A DNA stretch of 64,000 bases from Candidatus Paceibacterota bacterium (lineage in GTDB: Bacteria; Verrucomicrobiota; Verrucomicrobiia; Limisphaerales; UBA8199), in the NCBI GenBank assembly GCA_035452965.1, contig DAOTCE010000006.1, positions 113,159-177,158 of the forward strand, read 5' to 3'. Of the stretch, positions 36,808 to 45,006 are shown in pieces. The notes below the pieces were generated by a model. That model was not told the DNA's origin and did not search any database. It was given only the letters and a program-made list of their open reading frames with translations. The position numbers and the translations under genes are program-made. Numbering within the stretch: position 1 is the first letter of the stretch; every line of letters starts with the position of its first letter.

Positions 36808-37282
36808 TAGCGGAGCCTAACAGCCTCGCTCCGCCAGACGCAAAACTTTTCCCACTGCTGGCGTAATCCCTCAGTCAGCCACGGCCGCTTCGTCGAGGCG
36901 GCCAAACGGTGGGCCACTCTACGCAAACCAGGCGGTCGAATCGGTTACCGGCCGGAATCCGCCCCCGCTGCCCACGCCAGTCACACCGAATACTCACCGT
37001 ATACTCACCGTATCATCACCGTGGATACAGCCTTGACATCCGAGGTAAATTCCAGCGTACACCGCTGTCGTTACGCAACTTACACGAATTCGGGCCCGGA
37101 ATGGGCGCTCTTTACAGCACCATCCATGCAAACCACTGCAACGATTCAACTTGCACAGCCTCTGGCACCGATTGGTCCCCGCGCTGCCCAGCAGTCCTGC
37201 CGGACAAAGTCCGACACGAGAAAGGAGTTGAGGCGGGAGCCGCTTTCCCCTAATAGATATTCAAACGATAAAGCAAACGATC
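36808..37282. other. Divergent intergenic region between two MocA genes
   Basis: 475 bp separating MocA genes transcribed away from each other. It holds copy B of the 170-bp repeated element (36987-37156). The remaining sequence on either side shows no reading frame or clear promoter pair beyond those in the repeat. Confidence 0.6.
36987..37156 (+). repeat. 170-bp repeated element, copy B
   Basis: Partner of 15130-15299. It has 11-bp iterations CGAATACTCAC, CGTATACTCAC and CGTATCATCAC (36987-37019), then CGTGGATACAG CC TTGACA (37020-37038), TACACC after 19 bp (37058-37063), and AACCACTGCAACGATTCAAC near the right end. Here the TTGACA faces the MocA gene starting at 37283, about 245 bp away, so it could be that gene's regulated promoter. 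The 11-bp phasing equals about one helical turn, as in protein-binding direct repeats. Confidence 0.65.
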
Positions 37283-38788
37283 ATGAACTTCACACGCCGT
37301 AATTTCCTCAAGGCGACCGCCATGGGCGCCGCTGCACTCACCTTTGACGCTCGCATCTGGAGCCGGGCCGCCGGCGCGAACGGCGACATCCGGGTTGCGC
37401 AGGTTGGCCTCCGGAGCCAGGGTGCCGGTCACATCAAGACCTTAAGCAAGTTGAAAGGCGTGCGCCTCGTGGCCCTCTGCGACGTGGACCGGCATGTGCT
37501 CGATGCCAAAGCCCAGGAACTGGGTGGCGGAATCCAGACCTACACCGACATCCGCAAGCTGCTTGAAAACAAGGACGTGGACGCCATTTCCATCGCCACG
37601 CCAAACCATTGGCACGCCCTGGGAACTGTTTGGGCGTGTCAGGCGGGCAAGGACGTCTATGTGGAGAAGCCCGCATCGCACAACATGTTCGAGGGCCGGC
37701 AAATGGTCGAGGCGGCCCGCAAGTACAAACGCATCGTCCAGTGCGGCACACAGTGCCGTTCTTCAGCGGGACTGCAGCAAGCCGTGGAATACGTGCGCGG
37801 CGGCAGTCTGGGCAAGATCGTCCTCGCCCGCGGCTTCTGCTACAAAGCCCGCAAGAGCATTGGCCTGGTGGACGGCCCGCAACCCGTGCCCGATTACATT
37901 GATTACGACCTCTGGTGCGGCCCGGCTCCGAAAGACCCCCCGCGCCGCAACACCAGTTTTGGCACGATCCACTACGATTGGCACTGGTTCTGGAACTACG
38001 GCAACGGCGACTACGGCAACCAGGCCCCGCACCAGGTGGACATCGCGCGCTGGTTCCTGGGCGAAACGGCCATCGCGCCTTTCTCCCTCGCCGTCGGAGG
38101 ACGCCTGGGCTACCGGGACTCCGCGGAAACGCCCAACACCCTCGTCGTCTATCACGGCTACAAAACGCCGCTCTTGTTCGAGGTGCGCGGCCTGCCGCAG
38201 GACAAAGCGTCCCAGGAGCAAGGTTGGAACATGGACAAATACAAGGGCGTGGGCGTGGGCAACGTCATCGAGTGCGAACAGGGTTACGTCGTGGTCCCCA
38301 GCTACACCGAGGCCATCGTTTATGACAAGTATAACAAGGAAATCACCCGCTTCACTGGCAAGCGGAGGAGCAATGTCCCGGACCTGAAGACCCCAGTCGG
38401 GCTGACAGCCGAATCCGGCGGCCACCATGGCAACTGGATCGCCGCAGTCCGGAGCCGGAGAAGCAAAGACCTGCACGCGGAGATCCTGGAGGGCCATCTT
38501 TCGGCCGGCCTCGTCCACACCGGAAACATCTCCTACCGCCTCGGCGCGCGAAAGGCGCCGGGCGAAATCAAGGAAGCGCTCGCCGACAACCGGAGCCTGA
38601 CCGAAGCCTACAACCGCATGGCCGGCCACCTGGACGCCAACGGCGTGGACATCACCAAAGACAATGTGCAGCTGGGCATGCCGCTGAAGTTCGATCCCCG
38701 GAAGGAGCGCTTCGTGGACAACGCACAGGCCAACGAACTGCTCAGCCGCAATTACCGCCCGCCGTTTGTCGTTCCGGCCAAGGTCTGA
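37283..38788 (+). CDS. Tat-exported Gfo/Idh/MocA family oxidoreductase
   Basis: 501 residues with a minimal Tat signal at the very N-terminus (MNFTRRNFLKATAMGAAAL). The Rossmann region has VGLRSQGAGH at about 41-50 (glycine pattern partly altered) and EKP at 128-130 (VYVEKPAS). The C-terminal part has the NYGNGDYGNQAPHQVDIARW segment with a likely catalytic His, and PGEIKEAL near the end. It is the longest of the four MocA enzymes in the window. It is divergent from the one at 35431-36807 and convergent with the one at 38942-40288. Confidence 0.88.
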   Translation: MNFTRRNFLKATAMGAAALTFDARIWSRAAGANGDIRVAQVGLRSQGAGHIKTLSKLKGVRLVALCDVDRHVLDAKAQELGGGIQTYTDIRKLLENKDVDAISIATPNHWHALGTVWACQAGKDVYVEKPASHNMFEGRQMVEAARKYKRIVQCGTQCRSSAGLQQAVEYVRGGSLGKIVLARGFCYKARKSIGLVDGPQPVPDYIDYDLWCGPAPKDPPRRNTSFGTIHYDWHWFWNYGNGDYGNQAPHQVDIARWFLGETAIAPFSLAVGGRLGYRDSAETPNTLVVYHGYKTPLLFEVRGLPQDKASQEQGWNMDKYKGVGVGNVIECEQGYVVVPSYTEAIVYDKYNKEITRFTGKRRSNVPDLKTPVGLTAESGGHHGNWIAAVRSRRSKDLHAEILEGHLSAGLVHTGNISYRLGARKAPGEIKEALADNRSLTEAYNRMAGHLDANGVDITKDNVQLGMPLKFDPRKERFVDNAQANELLSRNYRPPFVVPAKV

Positions 38789-38820
38789 TTCAGGTCCCGC
38801 CGCCGCCGCCGGCGCGTCTC

Positions 38821-38945
38821 AGAGCCTGTTTGAAAATGCCAGTCTAACGCCGGGTGTGGACACCCGGCCTGCAGGGAATCGGCGAAAAGGCGCCATCCTG
38901 TGGGCCCGGACCCCTGACCGGGCGAATTCTCAAACAAGGTCTCAG
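38821..38945. repeat. 125-bp palindromic repeat, copy 1
   Basis: Matches 49778-49902 at 120 of 125 positions without gaps. The ends form an inverted repeat (GAGCCTGTTTGA at the left, TCAAACAAGGTCTC at the right), and inside lie two hairpins, CCGGGTG-tgga-CACCCGG and a GCCCGG-rich stem with loop ACCCCTGA. The right end contains the stop codon (38942-38944) of the minus-strand MocA gene. There is no coding capacity. Confidence 0.8.
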
Positions 38946-40288
38946 CCCTTCGACGGCTGCGGGTGCACCCACGGAGCACGGTAGGGCCGCTCCAAGAGCC
39001 GGTTGGCTTCATCGTCGCCGATGATCCTGCCCGCGGCGGCATCCCACGCGAAGCTGCGGCCCAATTTCATGGACAGGTTTGCCAGGATGCACGCGGTGCT
39101 TGAAATGTAGCCTTGCTCGATGTCCGCAACCGGCTTGCCGCGGGACGCAATGGCGGCCAGGAAGTCTCTCATGTGGCCACGAATCGCAGGGGCGACTTGC
39201 TTCTCCAGGTCCTTCTCGTCGCGGTCCTCGGGATACTGGTCGAACTCCATCGTGACCTCGCGATGGACGGGCTGGCCGTTGCCGGTGGGCGCGAACGTGT
39301 AGCTGTTGATGCTCGCCTTCAGGTTGCCCTTGTCCCCCCAGAACGTAACACCCCAAGGGTAACGCGGGTCCGGTGACTGGCCCCAGCGGCGGTGCTGCCA
39401 GACCACCTGCAGGTCGCCGAAGTCGAACACAGCCGTCTGCGTGTCCGCGATGTTGGCCTTGCGGCCCTTTCTCATGATGATGCCGCCGGAGGAACTGACC
39501 GTCCGGGGCGAGCCCAGGTCGAGCATCCAGCGGGCGGCGTCAAGCATGTGGATGCACAGGTCGCCCACGGTGCCGTTGCCATACTCCATGAACGAGCGCC
39601 AGCCGCGGGGATGCTTCATGCGGTTGTAGGGCCGCATGGGGGCCGGGCCAGTCCACATCTCCCAGTCGAGGTGGTCGGGCGGATCGCTGTCCTCCGGGTC
39701 AGGCCCGGCACCGCCGCCGTAATAGCTGTAGATTTCCACCAGGCCCACCTTGCCCAGCTTCCCCTCGCGGATGATGGTGTCCCGCGCTTCGATCAGGTGC
39801 GGCGTGCTGCGGCGCTGGGTGCCCACCTGCACCACCCGCCCGTGCTTGCGCGCGGCGGCCAGCATGGCTTGCCCCTCGATGATGTCCACGCTGATCGGCT
39901 TTTGCACATAGACGTCCGCCCCCGCCTCGACCGCGGCAATCATCGGCAGCGCGTGCCAATGGTCGGGCGTGGCGATCAGGACAATGTCCAGGTCCTGCTC
40001 GCGGAGCATCTGCCGGTAGTCATGGTAGGTGCGAGGCTTCTTTTTCGAGGCTTGGCGCGAGGCGACAATGTCCGCCGCGCCGGCCAGCATCCGTTGGTCC
40101 ACGTCGCAGAGCGAGACGACCTCGACCGGGGCCACCTGGATCAGGCGCAGCAAGTCGCACTTGCCGTACCAGCCGCAGCCGATGAGGCCAACGCGCTTCC
40201 GCTGCTCGGCGAACTCAGCGGCATAACTGCCGAGGGCGGACAACGCCAATCCCGCCGCGCCAGCCTGGAGGAATTCCCTTCGGTTCAT
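38942..40288 (-). CDS. Tat-exported Gfo/Idh/MocA family oxidoreductase, QKP variant
   Basis: 448 residues from ATG 40288 (a start at 40324 is possible). The Tat signal is MNRREFLQAGAAGLALSALG. The Rossmann motif VGLIGCGWYG lies at about 33-42. The catalytic motif reads VQKP (residues 128-131) instead of the usual EKP, but keeps the Lys. The C-terminal half includes GDLCIHMLDAARWMLDLG with the likely catalytic His. Its stop codon falls within the right end of a 125-bp palindromic repeat, so the last residues may have been altered by that insertion. Confidence 0.87.
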   Translation of the reverse strand: MNRREFLQAGAAGLALSALGSYAAEFAEQRKRVGLIGCGWYGKCDLLRLIQVAPVEVVSLCDVDQRMLAGAADIVASRQASKKKPRTYHDYRQMLREQDLDIVLIATPDHWHALPMIAAVEAGADVYVQKPISVDIIEGQAMLAAARKHGRVVQVGTQRRSTPHLIEARDTIIREGKLGKVGLVEIYSYYGGGAGPDPEDSDPPDHLDWEMWTGPAPMRPYNRMKHPRGWRSFMEYGNGTVGDLCIHMLDAARWMLDLGSPRTVSSSGGIIMRKGRKANIADTQTAVFDFGDLQVVWQHRRWGQSPDPRYPWGVTFWGDKGNLKASINSYTFAPTGNGQPVHREVTMEFDQYPEDRDEKDLEKQVAPAIRGHMRDFLAAIASRGKPVADIEQGYISSTACILANLSMKLGRSFAWDAAAGRIIGDDEANRLLERPYRAPWVHPQPSKG

Positions 40289-40375
40289 GCGGGTCGTTTT
40301 ACGGCCAACCACACCCCAGCGCAAGCCCTGACTCCCCTGCCGCCCGCGAGCGTGCTCCGTTAGCCTGAAACAGGA

Positions 40376-40591
40376 CTAGCCTCGAACCAGCACGGCCTTG
40401 TTGGTCTTGAGGTATTTCTCCACGGCCTTCTTGTTGGAAAGCGACATGGGCGTGCGCTTGGCGTCGCGCTTGATGAGCTTGTAATGAACGAGGTGTTTGC
40501 CGACGAGGTCAACGTGCAGGTCGGAATCCTCCATGCGCCAGACCTGGCCGGTAGCCAGCGGCGGGGCAGAAACTCGACTCTTCTGGCGCAT
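40376..40591 (-). CDS. Unknown 71-residue basic protein
   Basis: Starts at ATG 40591 (MRQKSRVSAPPLATGQVWRM), a short protein rich in Lys and Arg. The middle reads LHVDLVGKHLVHYKLIKRDA and the end KYLKTNKAVLVRG. The composition suggests nucleic acid or anion binding, but I recognise no family. It lies 115 bp from the divergent leuD start. Upstream in-frame codons to 40771 would overlap leuD and were discounted. Confidence 0.55.
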   Translation of the reverse strand: MRQKSRVSAPPLATGQVWRMEDSDLHVDLVGKHLVHYKLIKRDAKRTPMSLSNKKAVEKYLKTNKAVLVRG

Positions 40592-40651
40592 AACTTTCAA
40601 GCGCTCAGGATGCCAGACCGATCCGGCGAAGGCAATGCAAATTGACGCAAT

Positions 40652-40680
40652 CTGACACCCTGCAAATCTGGTTGAATAAT
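40652..40680 (+). promoter_or_regulatory. Predicted promoter of leuD
   Basis: CTGACA (40652-40657) and AATAAT (40675-40680) are 17 bp apart, ending 26 bp before the leuD ATG. It lies in the divergent gap with the 71-residue gene. Confidence 0.45.
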
Positions 40681-40706
40681 CGCCCGCCAGCGGCCAAGCT
40701 GCCGCC

Positions 40707-41255
40707 ATGCAATCTGTGTTTACAGGTCCGGTCTTTGTGGTGCGGGATAATATAGACACTGACCAGATCATCCCGGCGCAATACCTGAATCTTGTGCCAA
40801 CGATACCCGAGGAGTACGAGAAGCTGGGCGCTTACGCGTTTGCCGGCCTGCCCGAATCGGCGTACCCGGAGCGCTACGTGCAGGAAGGCCAGCTCGACAG
40901 CGATTACCCGATCGTGGTGGCGGGTCGCAACTTCGGTTGCGGCAGCTCCCGCGAGCACGCGCCCATCGCCCTGGGCTCCGCGGGCTGCAAGGTGGTCCTC
41001 GCGCAGAGTTTCGCGCGCATCTTCTTCCGCAACTCCGTCGCAACCGGGGAACTCTACCCCTGCGAAACCGTCGAGCGGCTTTGCGACGTGTTGAAGACCG
41101 GCGAAGTGGCCACCGTGGACCTGAACGCCAGCACGGTGACCATCAAGAGCACGGGCCAGGTTTGCCAGCTCAAGCCACTGGGCGATGTGCGCCCGGTAGT
41201 GGACGCCGGGGGGCTGTTCAATTACGCCCGCAAGACGGGGATGATCCCCAAGTGA
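40707..41255 (+). CDS. leuD: 3-isopropylmalate dehydratase small subunit
   Basis: 182 residues. LeuD forms the swivelling domain of isopropylmalate isomerase, converting 2- to 3-isopropylmalate in leucine synthesis together with the iron-sulfur large subunit LeuC. The NIDTDQIIPAQYL motif near residue 15 and FGCGSSREHAP at about residue 76 are diagnostic. The last 30 residues are typical of the short aconitase-swivel type. leuC is not in the window, so a related dehydratase (homoaconitase or citraconate type) cannot be excluded. It is convergent with the ech operon. Confidence 0.88.
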   Translation: MQSVFTGPVFVVRDNIDTDQIIPAQYLNLVPTIPEEYEKLGAYAFAGLPESAYPERYVQEGQLDSDYPIVVAGRNFGCGSSREHAPIALGSAGCKVVLAQSFARIFFRNSVATGELYPCETVERLCDVLKTGEVATVDLNASTVTIKSTGQVCQLKPLGDVRPVVDAGGLFNYARKTGMIPK

Positions 41256-41288
41256 CGCGGGCTAACTACAGGTCCCGGAGATGGCCGG

Positions 41289-41618
41289 TCAGTAAATCTC
41301 CACGTCCTTGGTCACCGCCGGCGTGCCGTGACTGGCGGCCAGCTCCAGCGATTTCTTCGGGCACACCTCCACGCAGCAGCCGCACGTGATGCACAGCAAG
41401 CGGTCGATCGCCCACTCCTTCCTAGCGCGGTTTACCACCAGCGCGCCGGTGGGGCACTTCTTGGCGCAGACGTTGCAATAGACGCAGGTGTCTTTGGTGA
41501 AGACCAGCCACCCGCGGGAGCCGGCCAGCTCGCGCCGCGGCTCAAAGGGGTAGCGGCTCGTCGGCGGTTTGGTCAGCGCCCACTTGAGGGCCAGCCGGGA
41601 CATTTCGAAATAGGCCAT
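41289..41618 (-). CDS. echF: Ech-type hydrogenase ferredoxin subunit EchF
   Basis: 109 residues from ATG 41618. Two [4Fe-4S] motifs, CVYCNVCAKKCP and CITCGCCVEVCP, are preceded by a short amphipathic segment. This matches the NuoI/EchF subunit that relays electrons between soluble ferredoxin and the [NiFe] site on the cytoplasmic side. It is the last gene of the six-gene operon, separated from echE by 4 bp. Confidence 0.9.
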   Translation of the reverse strand: MAYFEMSRLALKWALTKPPTSRYPFEPRRELAGSRGWLVFTKDTCVYCNVCAKKCPTGALVVNRARKEWAIDRLLCITCGCCVEVCPKKSLELAASHGTPAVTKDVEIY

Positions 41619-41622
41619 AAGA

Positions 41623-42699
41623 TCACCGTTCGGTGCAACTGATACAGGGGTCAATGGTGAGCACCAGCACCGGCACGTCCGCCAGCTCGCAGCCCTGCAG
41701 CATCTTCACCAGGGCCGGCAGGTTGGCAAACGTGGGCGTGCGCACGCGAAAGCGCTGGATGTGCTTCGTGCCGTCCGCTTTCACACAATACGCCACCTCG
41801 CCCCGCGGCTGCTCGGTGCGCGCGATGAACTCACCGTTGGGATTGCCCGCCACCTTCACCGCGATCTCCCCCGCCGGCATCCGCGCGACGGCCTCGCGGA
41901 TCAGATTGATGGATTGGAACAGCTCGTCGCATCGGACGGCGCAGCGGGCGTAGGAGTCGCCGTCCGTGTGCGTGACCGGCTCGACGGGCAGATCCTTGAA
42001 AGCGGCGTAGCCCAACTGGCGCATGTCCTGGGCCACCCCGCTGGCGCGCGAGGTCGGGCCGACGCACCCCAGGTCGCGGGCGTCCTGACGCGTTAACACG
42101 CCCACTCCGCAGAGGCGGCTTTTGACGGAATCGTCGCGGATGAAGACCTTGGTAAGGTCACGGAGGTCCGCCTCGATCTGGCCCAGGTCCGCCAGCATGG
42201 CCTGGAGGCCGGCGGCGTCAATGTCCCGCCGTACGCCGCCGATTTTGCAGGAGCCGAAGATGACGCGTCCGCCGGCCGTGGCCTCGATGATATTGAGGAC
42301 GCGCTCGCGCACGCGCCAGGAATGCATGAACAGGCTTTCAAAGCCCACGGCGTCCGCCATGAGCCCCAGCCAGAGCAGATGGCTGTGCAGCCGGGAGAGC
42401 TCGCCCCAGATCGTCCGGAGGTAAAGGGCGCGCGGCGGCACCGCCACGTTCATGATCGTTTCCACCGCCTGGCAGTAGGTCTGGCCATGAATAAAGCTGC
42501 AAATGCCGCAGATGCGCTCCGCGACATAGACAAACTCGACATAGTCCTTCTTCTCGACCAGCTTCTCCAGGCCGCGGTGAATGAAGCCGATGGAGGGGCG
42601 CGCCTCGACTACTCTTTCGTCCTCGACCACCAGGTCGAGGTGGATAGGCTCGGGCAGCACCGGGTGTTGCGGACCAAAGGGTATGATCGTGCGGGCCAT
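41623..42699 (-). CDS. echE: Group 4 [NiFe]-hydrogenase large subunit EchE
   Basis: 358 residues from ATG 42699 (MARTIIPFGPQHPVLPEPIH). Both pairs of nickel-binding cysteines are present: RICGIC (C64, C67) and DPCISC (C352, C355). This separates it from complex I NuoD, which has lost them. The first part also resembles NuoD (FIHRGLEKL, HGQTYCQAVE). The protein ends three residues after the last Cys (TER), as in Ech types that need no, or only a short, C-terminal cleavage. It should oxidise H2 or reduce protons against ferredoxin; direction is not readable. Maturation genes (hyp) are not in the window. Confidence 0.94.
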   Translation of the reverse strand: MARTIIPFGPQHPVLPEPIHLDLVVEDERVVEARPSIGFIHRGLEKLVEKKDYVEFVYVAERICGICSFIHGQTYCQAVETIMNVAVPPRALYLRTIWGELSRLHSHLLWLGLMADAVGFESLFMHSWRVRERVLNIIEATAGGRVIFGSCKIGGVRRDIDAAGLQAMLADLGQIEADLRDLTKVFIRDDSVKSRLCGVGVLTRQDARDLGCVGPTSRASGVAQDMRQLGYAAFKDLPVEPVTHTDGDSYARCAVRCDELFQSINLIREAVARMPAGEIAVKVAGNPNGEFIARTEQPRGEVAYCVKADGTKHIQRFRVRTPTFANLPALVKMLQGCELADVPVLVLTIDPCISCTER

Positions 42700-42709
42700 G
42701 GCGTGCGGG

Positions 42710-43132
42710 TCAGTGTTTGGCGGCTGCGGGGGGAGGGTTGGCGACTGGAGGCGCGGCCGCAGGCTTTGCCACGGGGACTTTGGTCGTGCCGAACGGGAAC
42801 TTGACCGCGGTCTCGTAGAAGTGGCCATGGAAATCCACCGCCATGCCGTCCACCTGGACGCCGAACAGGTCGTGGACCTCGTTTTCATAGACAAACGCGC
42901 ACCAGTAAATCCCGCTGATGCTCGGCACCCGGGCCGCCGTGGCCGGCAGGTGCAGGCGCAGATTGGCCAGGCGGCTGTCGCGATCGAAGCTGTAGGTCAG
43001 CTCGATTTGCTCCGGCAGGCGCGTGGCACCGATCTGCACCAGCCGGTATCCTTGTTTGTGCATTGTGCCTGCCCGCTCCAGGAGGGCCGACACGGGTATG
43101 ATCTCAAAAGTCTGGGCTGGTCCGTTGCTCAT
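42710..43132 (-). CDS. echD: Ech-type hydrogenase subunit EchD (NuoC-like)
   Basis: 140 residues. It carries the NuoC/30-kDa subunit pattern, with YSFDRDSRLANLRLHLP and ENEVHDLFGVQVDGM. A Pro/Ala-rich tail of about 30 residues (KVPVAKPAAAPPVANPPPAA) is unusual and probably disordered. Its start overlaps the end of echC-GNAT by 4 bp (ATGA). It connects the small and large subunits in Ech/complex I-like modules. Confidence 0.9.
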   Translation of the reverse strand: MSNGPAQTFEIIPVSALLERAGTMHKQGYRLVQIGATRLPEQIELTYSFDRDSRLANLRLHLPATAARVPSISGIYWCAFVYENEVHDLFGVQVDGMAVDFHGHFYETAVKFPFGTTKVPVAKPAAAPPVANPPPAAAKH

Positions 43133-44130
43133 TTTACGTTTTTGGTTGTTGCGGGCGCCGGCGCGCGCTCCTTTTGCAGGAACACCCAGTTGATGTGGGG
43201 CGTGAAGGGCTCAGTCCGCAAAACCTGGTAGCCGGTGTGGGTGAGCTGGAAGAGGTTGCGCTTGCTTTGATGGCCCGTCTTCGCCTCGAAGCGTTGAACG
43301 TCGGGAAAGGCATTTTCAATCTCTCGCAGCAGCCGCCGGCCGATGCCCCGGCCTCGAAAATAGGGGTGGACAATCACCCGGCGGATGTAGGCGGTGGCAC
43401 CGATGGCGAAGCCGCGCACGGAGCCGATGATCTTGCCGTTGACCACGGCCTTGAGAAAGACAATTTGGTCCGCGTCCGGGTGGGTGTCTTCCGCCGCCGG
43501 GGCATGGGCCAGGACCGCCACCCGCTCGGGCGTGCGCTCGAAGTCGGCCAACAGGTCGGCCAGGGTCTGTTGCAGTGGGGGCAAACTGTCGTCCCCATAC
43601 AGCTCCGCCTCGCTCTGGTAGGCGATCTTTTGCAGGGCCAGAATCTCCGGCGCATCGCTCTTGTCGGCCCGCAGGTAGAGGGTTTGGTCGAGGCTGTTGG
43701 CCAGGGCCTTCATTTCGCGGTGCTTGGCCTCCAGCACGGCCAAGGCTTTGACCACGCCGTCAATGATGGCCTCCGGCCGCGCGGCGCAACCGGGCACGTA
43801 AACGTCCACCGGGATGACGCTATCCACCCCGCCCGAGACGTTGTAGCAATCCCGGAAGATGCCGCCGCTGCAGGCGCAGATGCCCACCGCGACCACGACT
43901 TTGGGCTCGGGCAACTGGTGGTAGATGTTGCGGATGACCGCCTGGCTTTGCGGGTTGACGGCTCCGGTGACCAGGAAGATGTCCGCGTGCTTGGGGTTGC
44001 CCATGTTAACGACCCCCAGGCGCTCGACGTCGAAGAGCGGCGTCAGGCAGGCCAGCGTCTCGATGTCGCACCCGTTGCAGCTCGAGGCGTCGTAGTGGAT
44101 GATCCAGGGTGATTTTTTGATGCCGTGCAT
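43129..44130 (-). CDS. echC: Ech-type hydrogenase small subunit EchC fused to a GNAT acetyltransferase domain
   Basis: 333 residues. Residues 1-135 are a NuoB/EchC-type [4Fe-4S] subunit with SSCNGCDIE (C18, C21), GICACSGG (C85) and VPGCAARPE (C115) as ligands. After a 15-residue helix, residues about 150-320 are a GNAT domain: YLRADKSDAPEILALQKIAY, VNGKIIGSVRG, RRVIVHPYFRGRGIGRRLL (acetyl-CoA loop R259-G264) and a final HINWVFLQKE strand. Usual EchC proteins are only about 140-160 residues long. There is no stop or frameshift between the domains, and downstream echD overlaps by 4 bp. The substrate of the acetyltransferase is unknown. Confidence 0.9.
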   Translation of the reverse strand: MHGIKKSPWIIHYDASSCNGCDIETLACLTPLFDVERLGVVNMGNPKHADIFLVTGAVNPQSQAVIRNIYHQLPEPKVVVAVGICACSGGIFRDCYNVSGGVDSVIPVDVYVPGCAARPEAIIDGVVKALAVLEAKHREMKALANSLDQTLYLRADKSDAPEILALQKIAYQSEAELYGDDSLPPLQQTLADLLADFERTPERVAVLAHAPAAEDTHPDADQIVFLKAVVNGKIIGSVRGFAIGATAYIRRVIVHPYFRGRGIGRRLLREIENAFPDVQRFEAKTGHQSKRNLFQLTHTGYQVLRTEPFTPHINWVFLQKERAPAPATTKNVK

Positions 44131-44148
44131 GTCAGTTCGTGTCTTCGC

Positions 44149-45006
44149 CTACAGGTGCCGCAGCCAGGAAAGCACCAGGATATTGCCAAAGCCCAGCACC
44201 AGCGCCACGACCCACGCGCTGCGGAGGGCGGTTTGCCATTTGAGCCGGGCAAACACGTTGTCCACCAGGATCACGAACCCGAACACCGCCAGCGACACCA
44301 GCACCCCGAGCAGCGGGGAGGCGGCGAAGAAGAGGTAAACCCAGCCCAGCAGGAACACCGTCTCATACCAGTGCGCGATCTCGATCATCGCCAGCGCCCG
44401 CCCCGAGAATTCGGTCGTGAGGCCGCGCACCAGCTCCTGGTGGGCGTGGTGCGAGCTGGAGAGGTCGAACGGCGATTTGCGGAACTTGATCTCCAGCGTG
44501 TAGAGGAAGCCCAGGAAAATGCCGGGCAACGCCAGCACCAGGAGCGTGGGATGGGCGGCGATGTCGTGCACGTAGAAGCTCCGGGTGACCAGGTACATCC
44601 CGATGGCGGTCAACAGCACCATTGGCTCGTAGGCCATTAACTGGATGAGCTCCCGCTGCGCGCCGACAAAGCTGTAGGGCGAGCTGGCTTTGCAGGCAGC
44701 CAGCACGAAGAAGATGGCCGCCAGCGTCAGCGCAAAAATCACCAGCAGCAGGTCCGACCCGGCGAAGAACAGCGCCCCGGTGAAGATCACCAGCAGCAGG
44801 AAAAAGAAGATGTAGAAGTTCTGCGAGCGGCGGACGACGACGTTTTCCTTTTGCCACAGCTTCAGCACATCGTAGAACGGCTGGAGCAGGGGCGGACCGC
44901 GCCGCGCCTGCATGCGCGCCGAGAGGCGCCGGTCCCACCCGGCCAGCAGGCCGCCCAGCAGGGGCGCCCCCACCAGGAAGATGATGAGTCGAAGCCAGGG
45001 GCTCAT
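44149..45006 (-). CDS. echB: Ech-type hydrogenase membrane subunit EchB (NuoH-like)
   Basis: 285 residues from ATG 45006, overlapping the echA stop by 4 bp. About eight transmembrane helices. It has the NuoH/HyfC features: GPPLLQPFYDVLKLWQKENV in the first cytosolic loop, ELIQLMAYEPMVLL, and EIKFRKSPFDLSSSHHAHQE, where the acidic residue of the quinone-like cavity region sits. In Ech complexes this subunit couples the soluble arm to ion translocation. Confidence 0.93.
   Translation of the reverse strand: MSPWLRLIIFLVGAPLLGGLLAGWDRRLSARMQARRGPPLLQPFYDVLKLWQKENVVVRRSQNFYIFFFLLLVIFTGALFFAGSDLLLVIFALTLAAIFFVLAACKASSPYSFVGAQRELIQLMAYEPMVLLTAIGMYLVTRSFYVHDIAAHPTLLVLALPGIFLGFLYTLEIKFRKSPFDLSSSHHAHQELVRGLTTEFSGRALAMIEIAHWYETVFLLGWVYLFFAASPLLGVLVSLAVFGFVILVDNVFARLKWQTALRSAWVVALVLGFGNILVLSWLRHL

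Noticed and set aside
40636..40680. TTGACG (40642) as -35 for leuD
   Set aside because: The spacing to the AATAAT box would be 27 bp; the CTGACA at 40652 gives a normal 17-bp spacer.
42700..42894. Upstream extension of EchE
   Set aside because: It runs antiparallel in frame through echD with Ser/Arg-rich sequence; the MARTIIPFGPQHP start fits the family.
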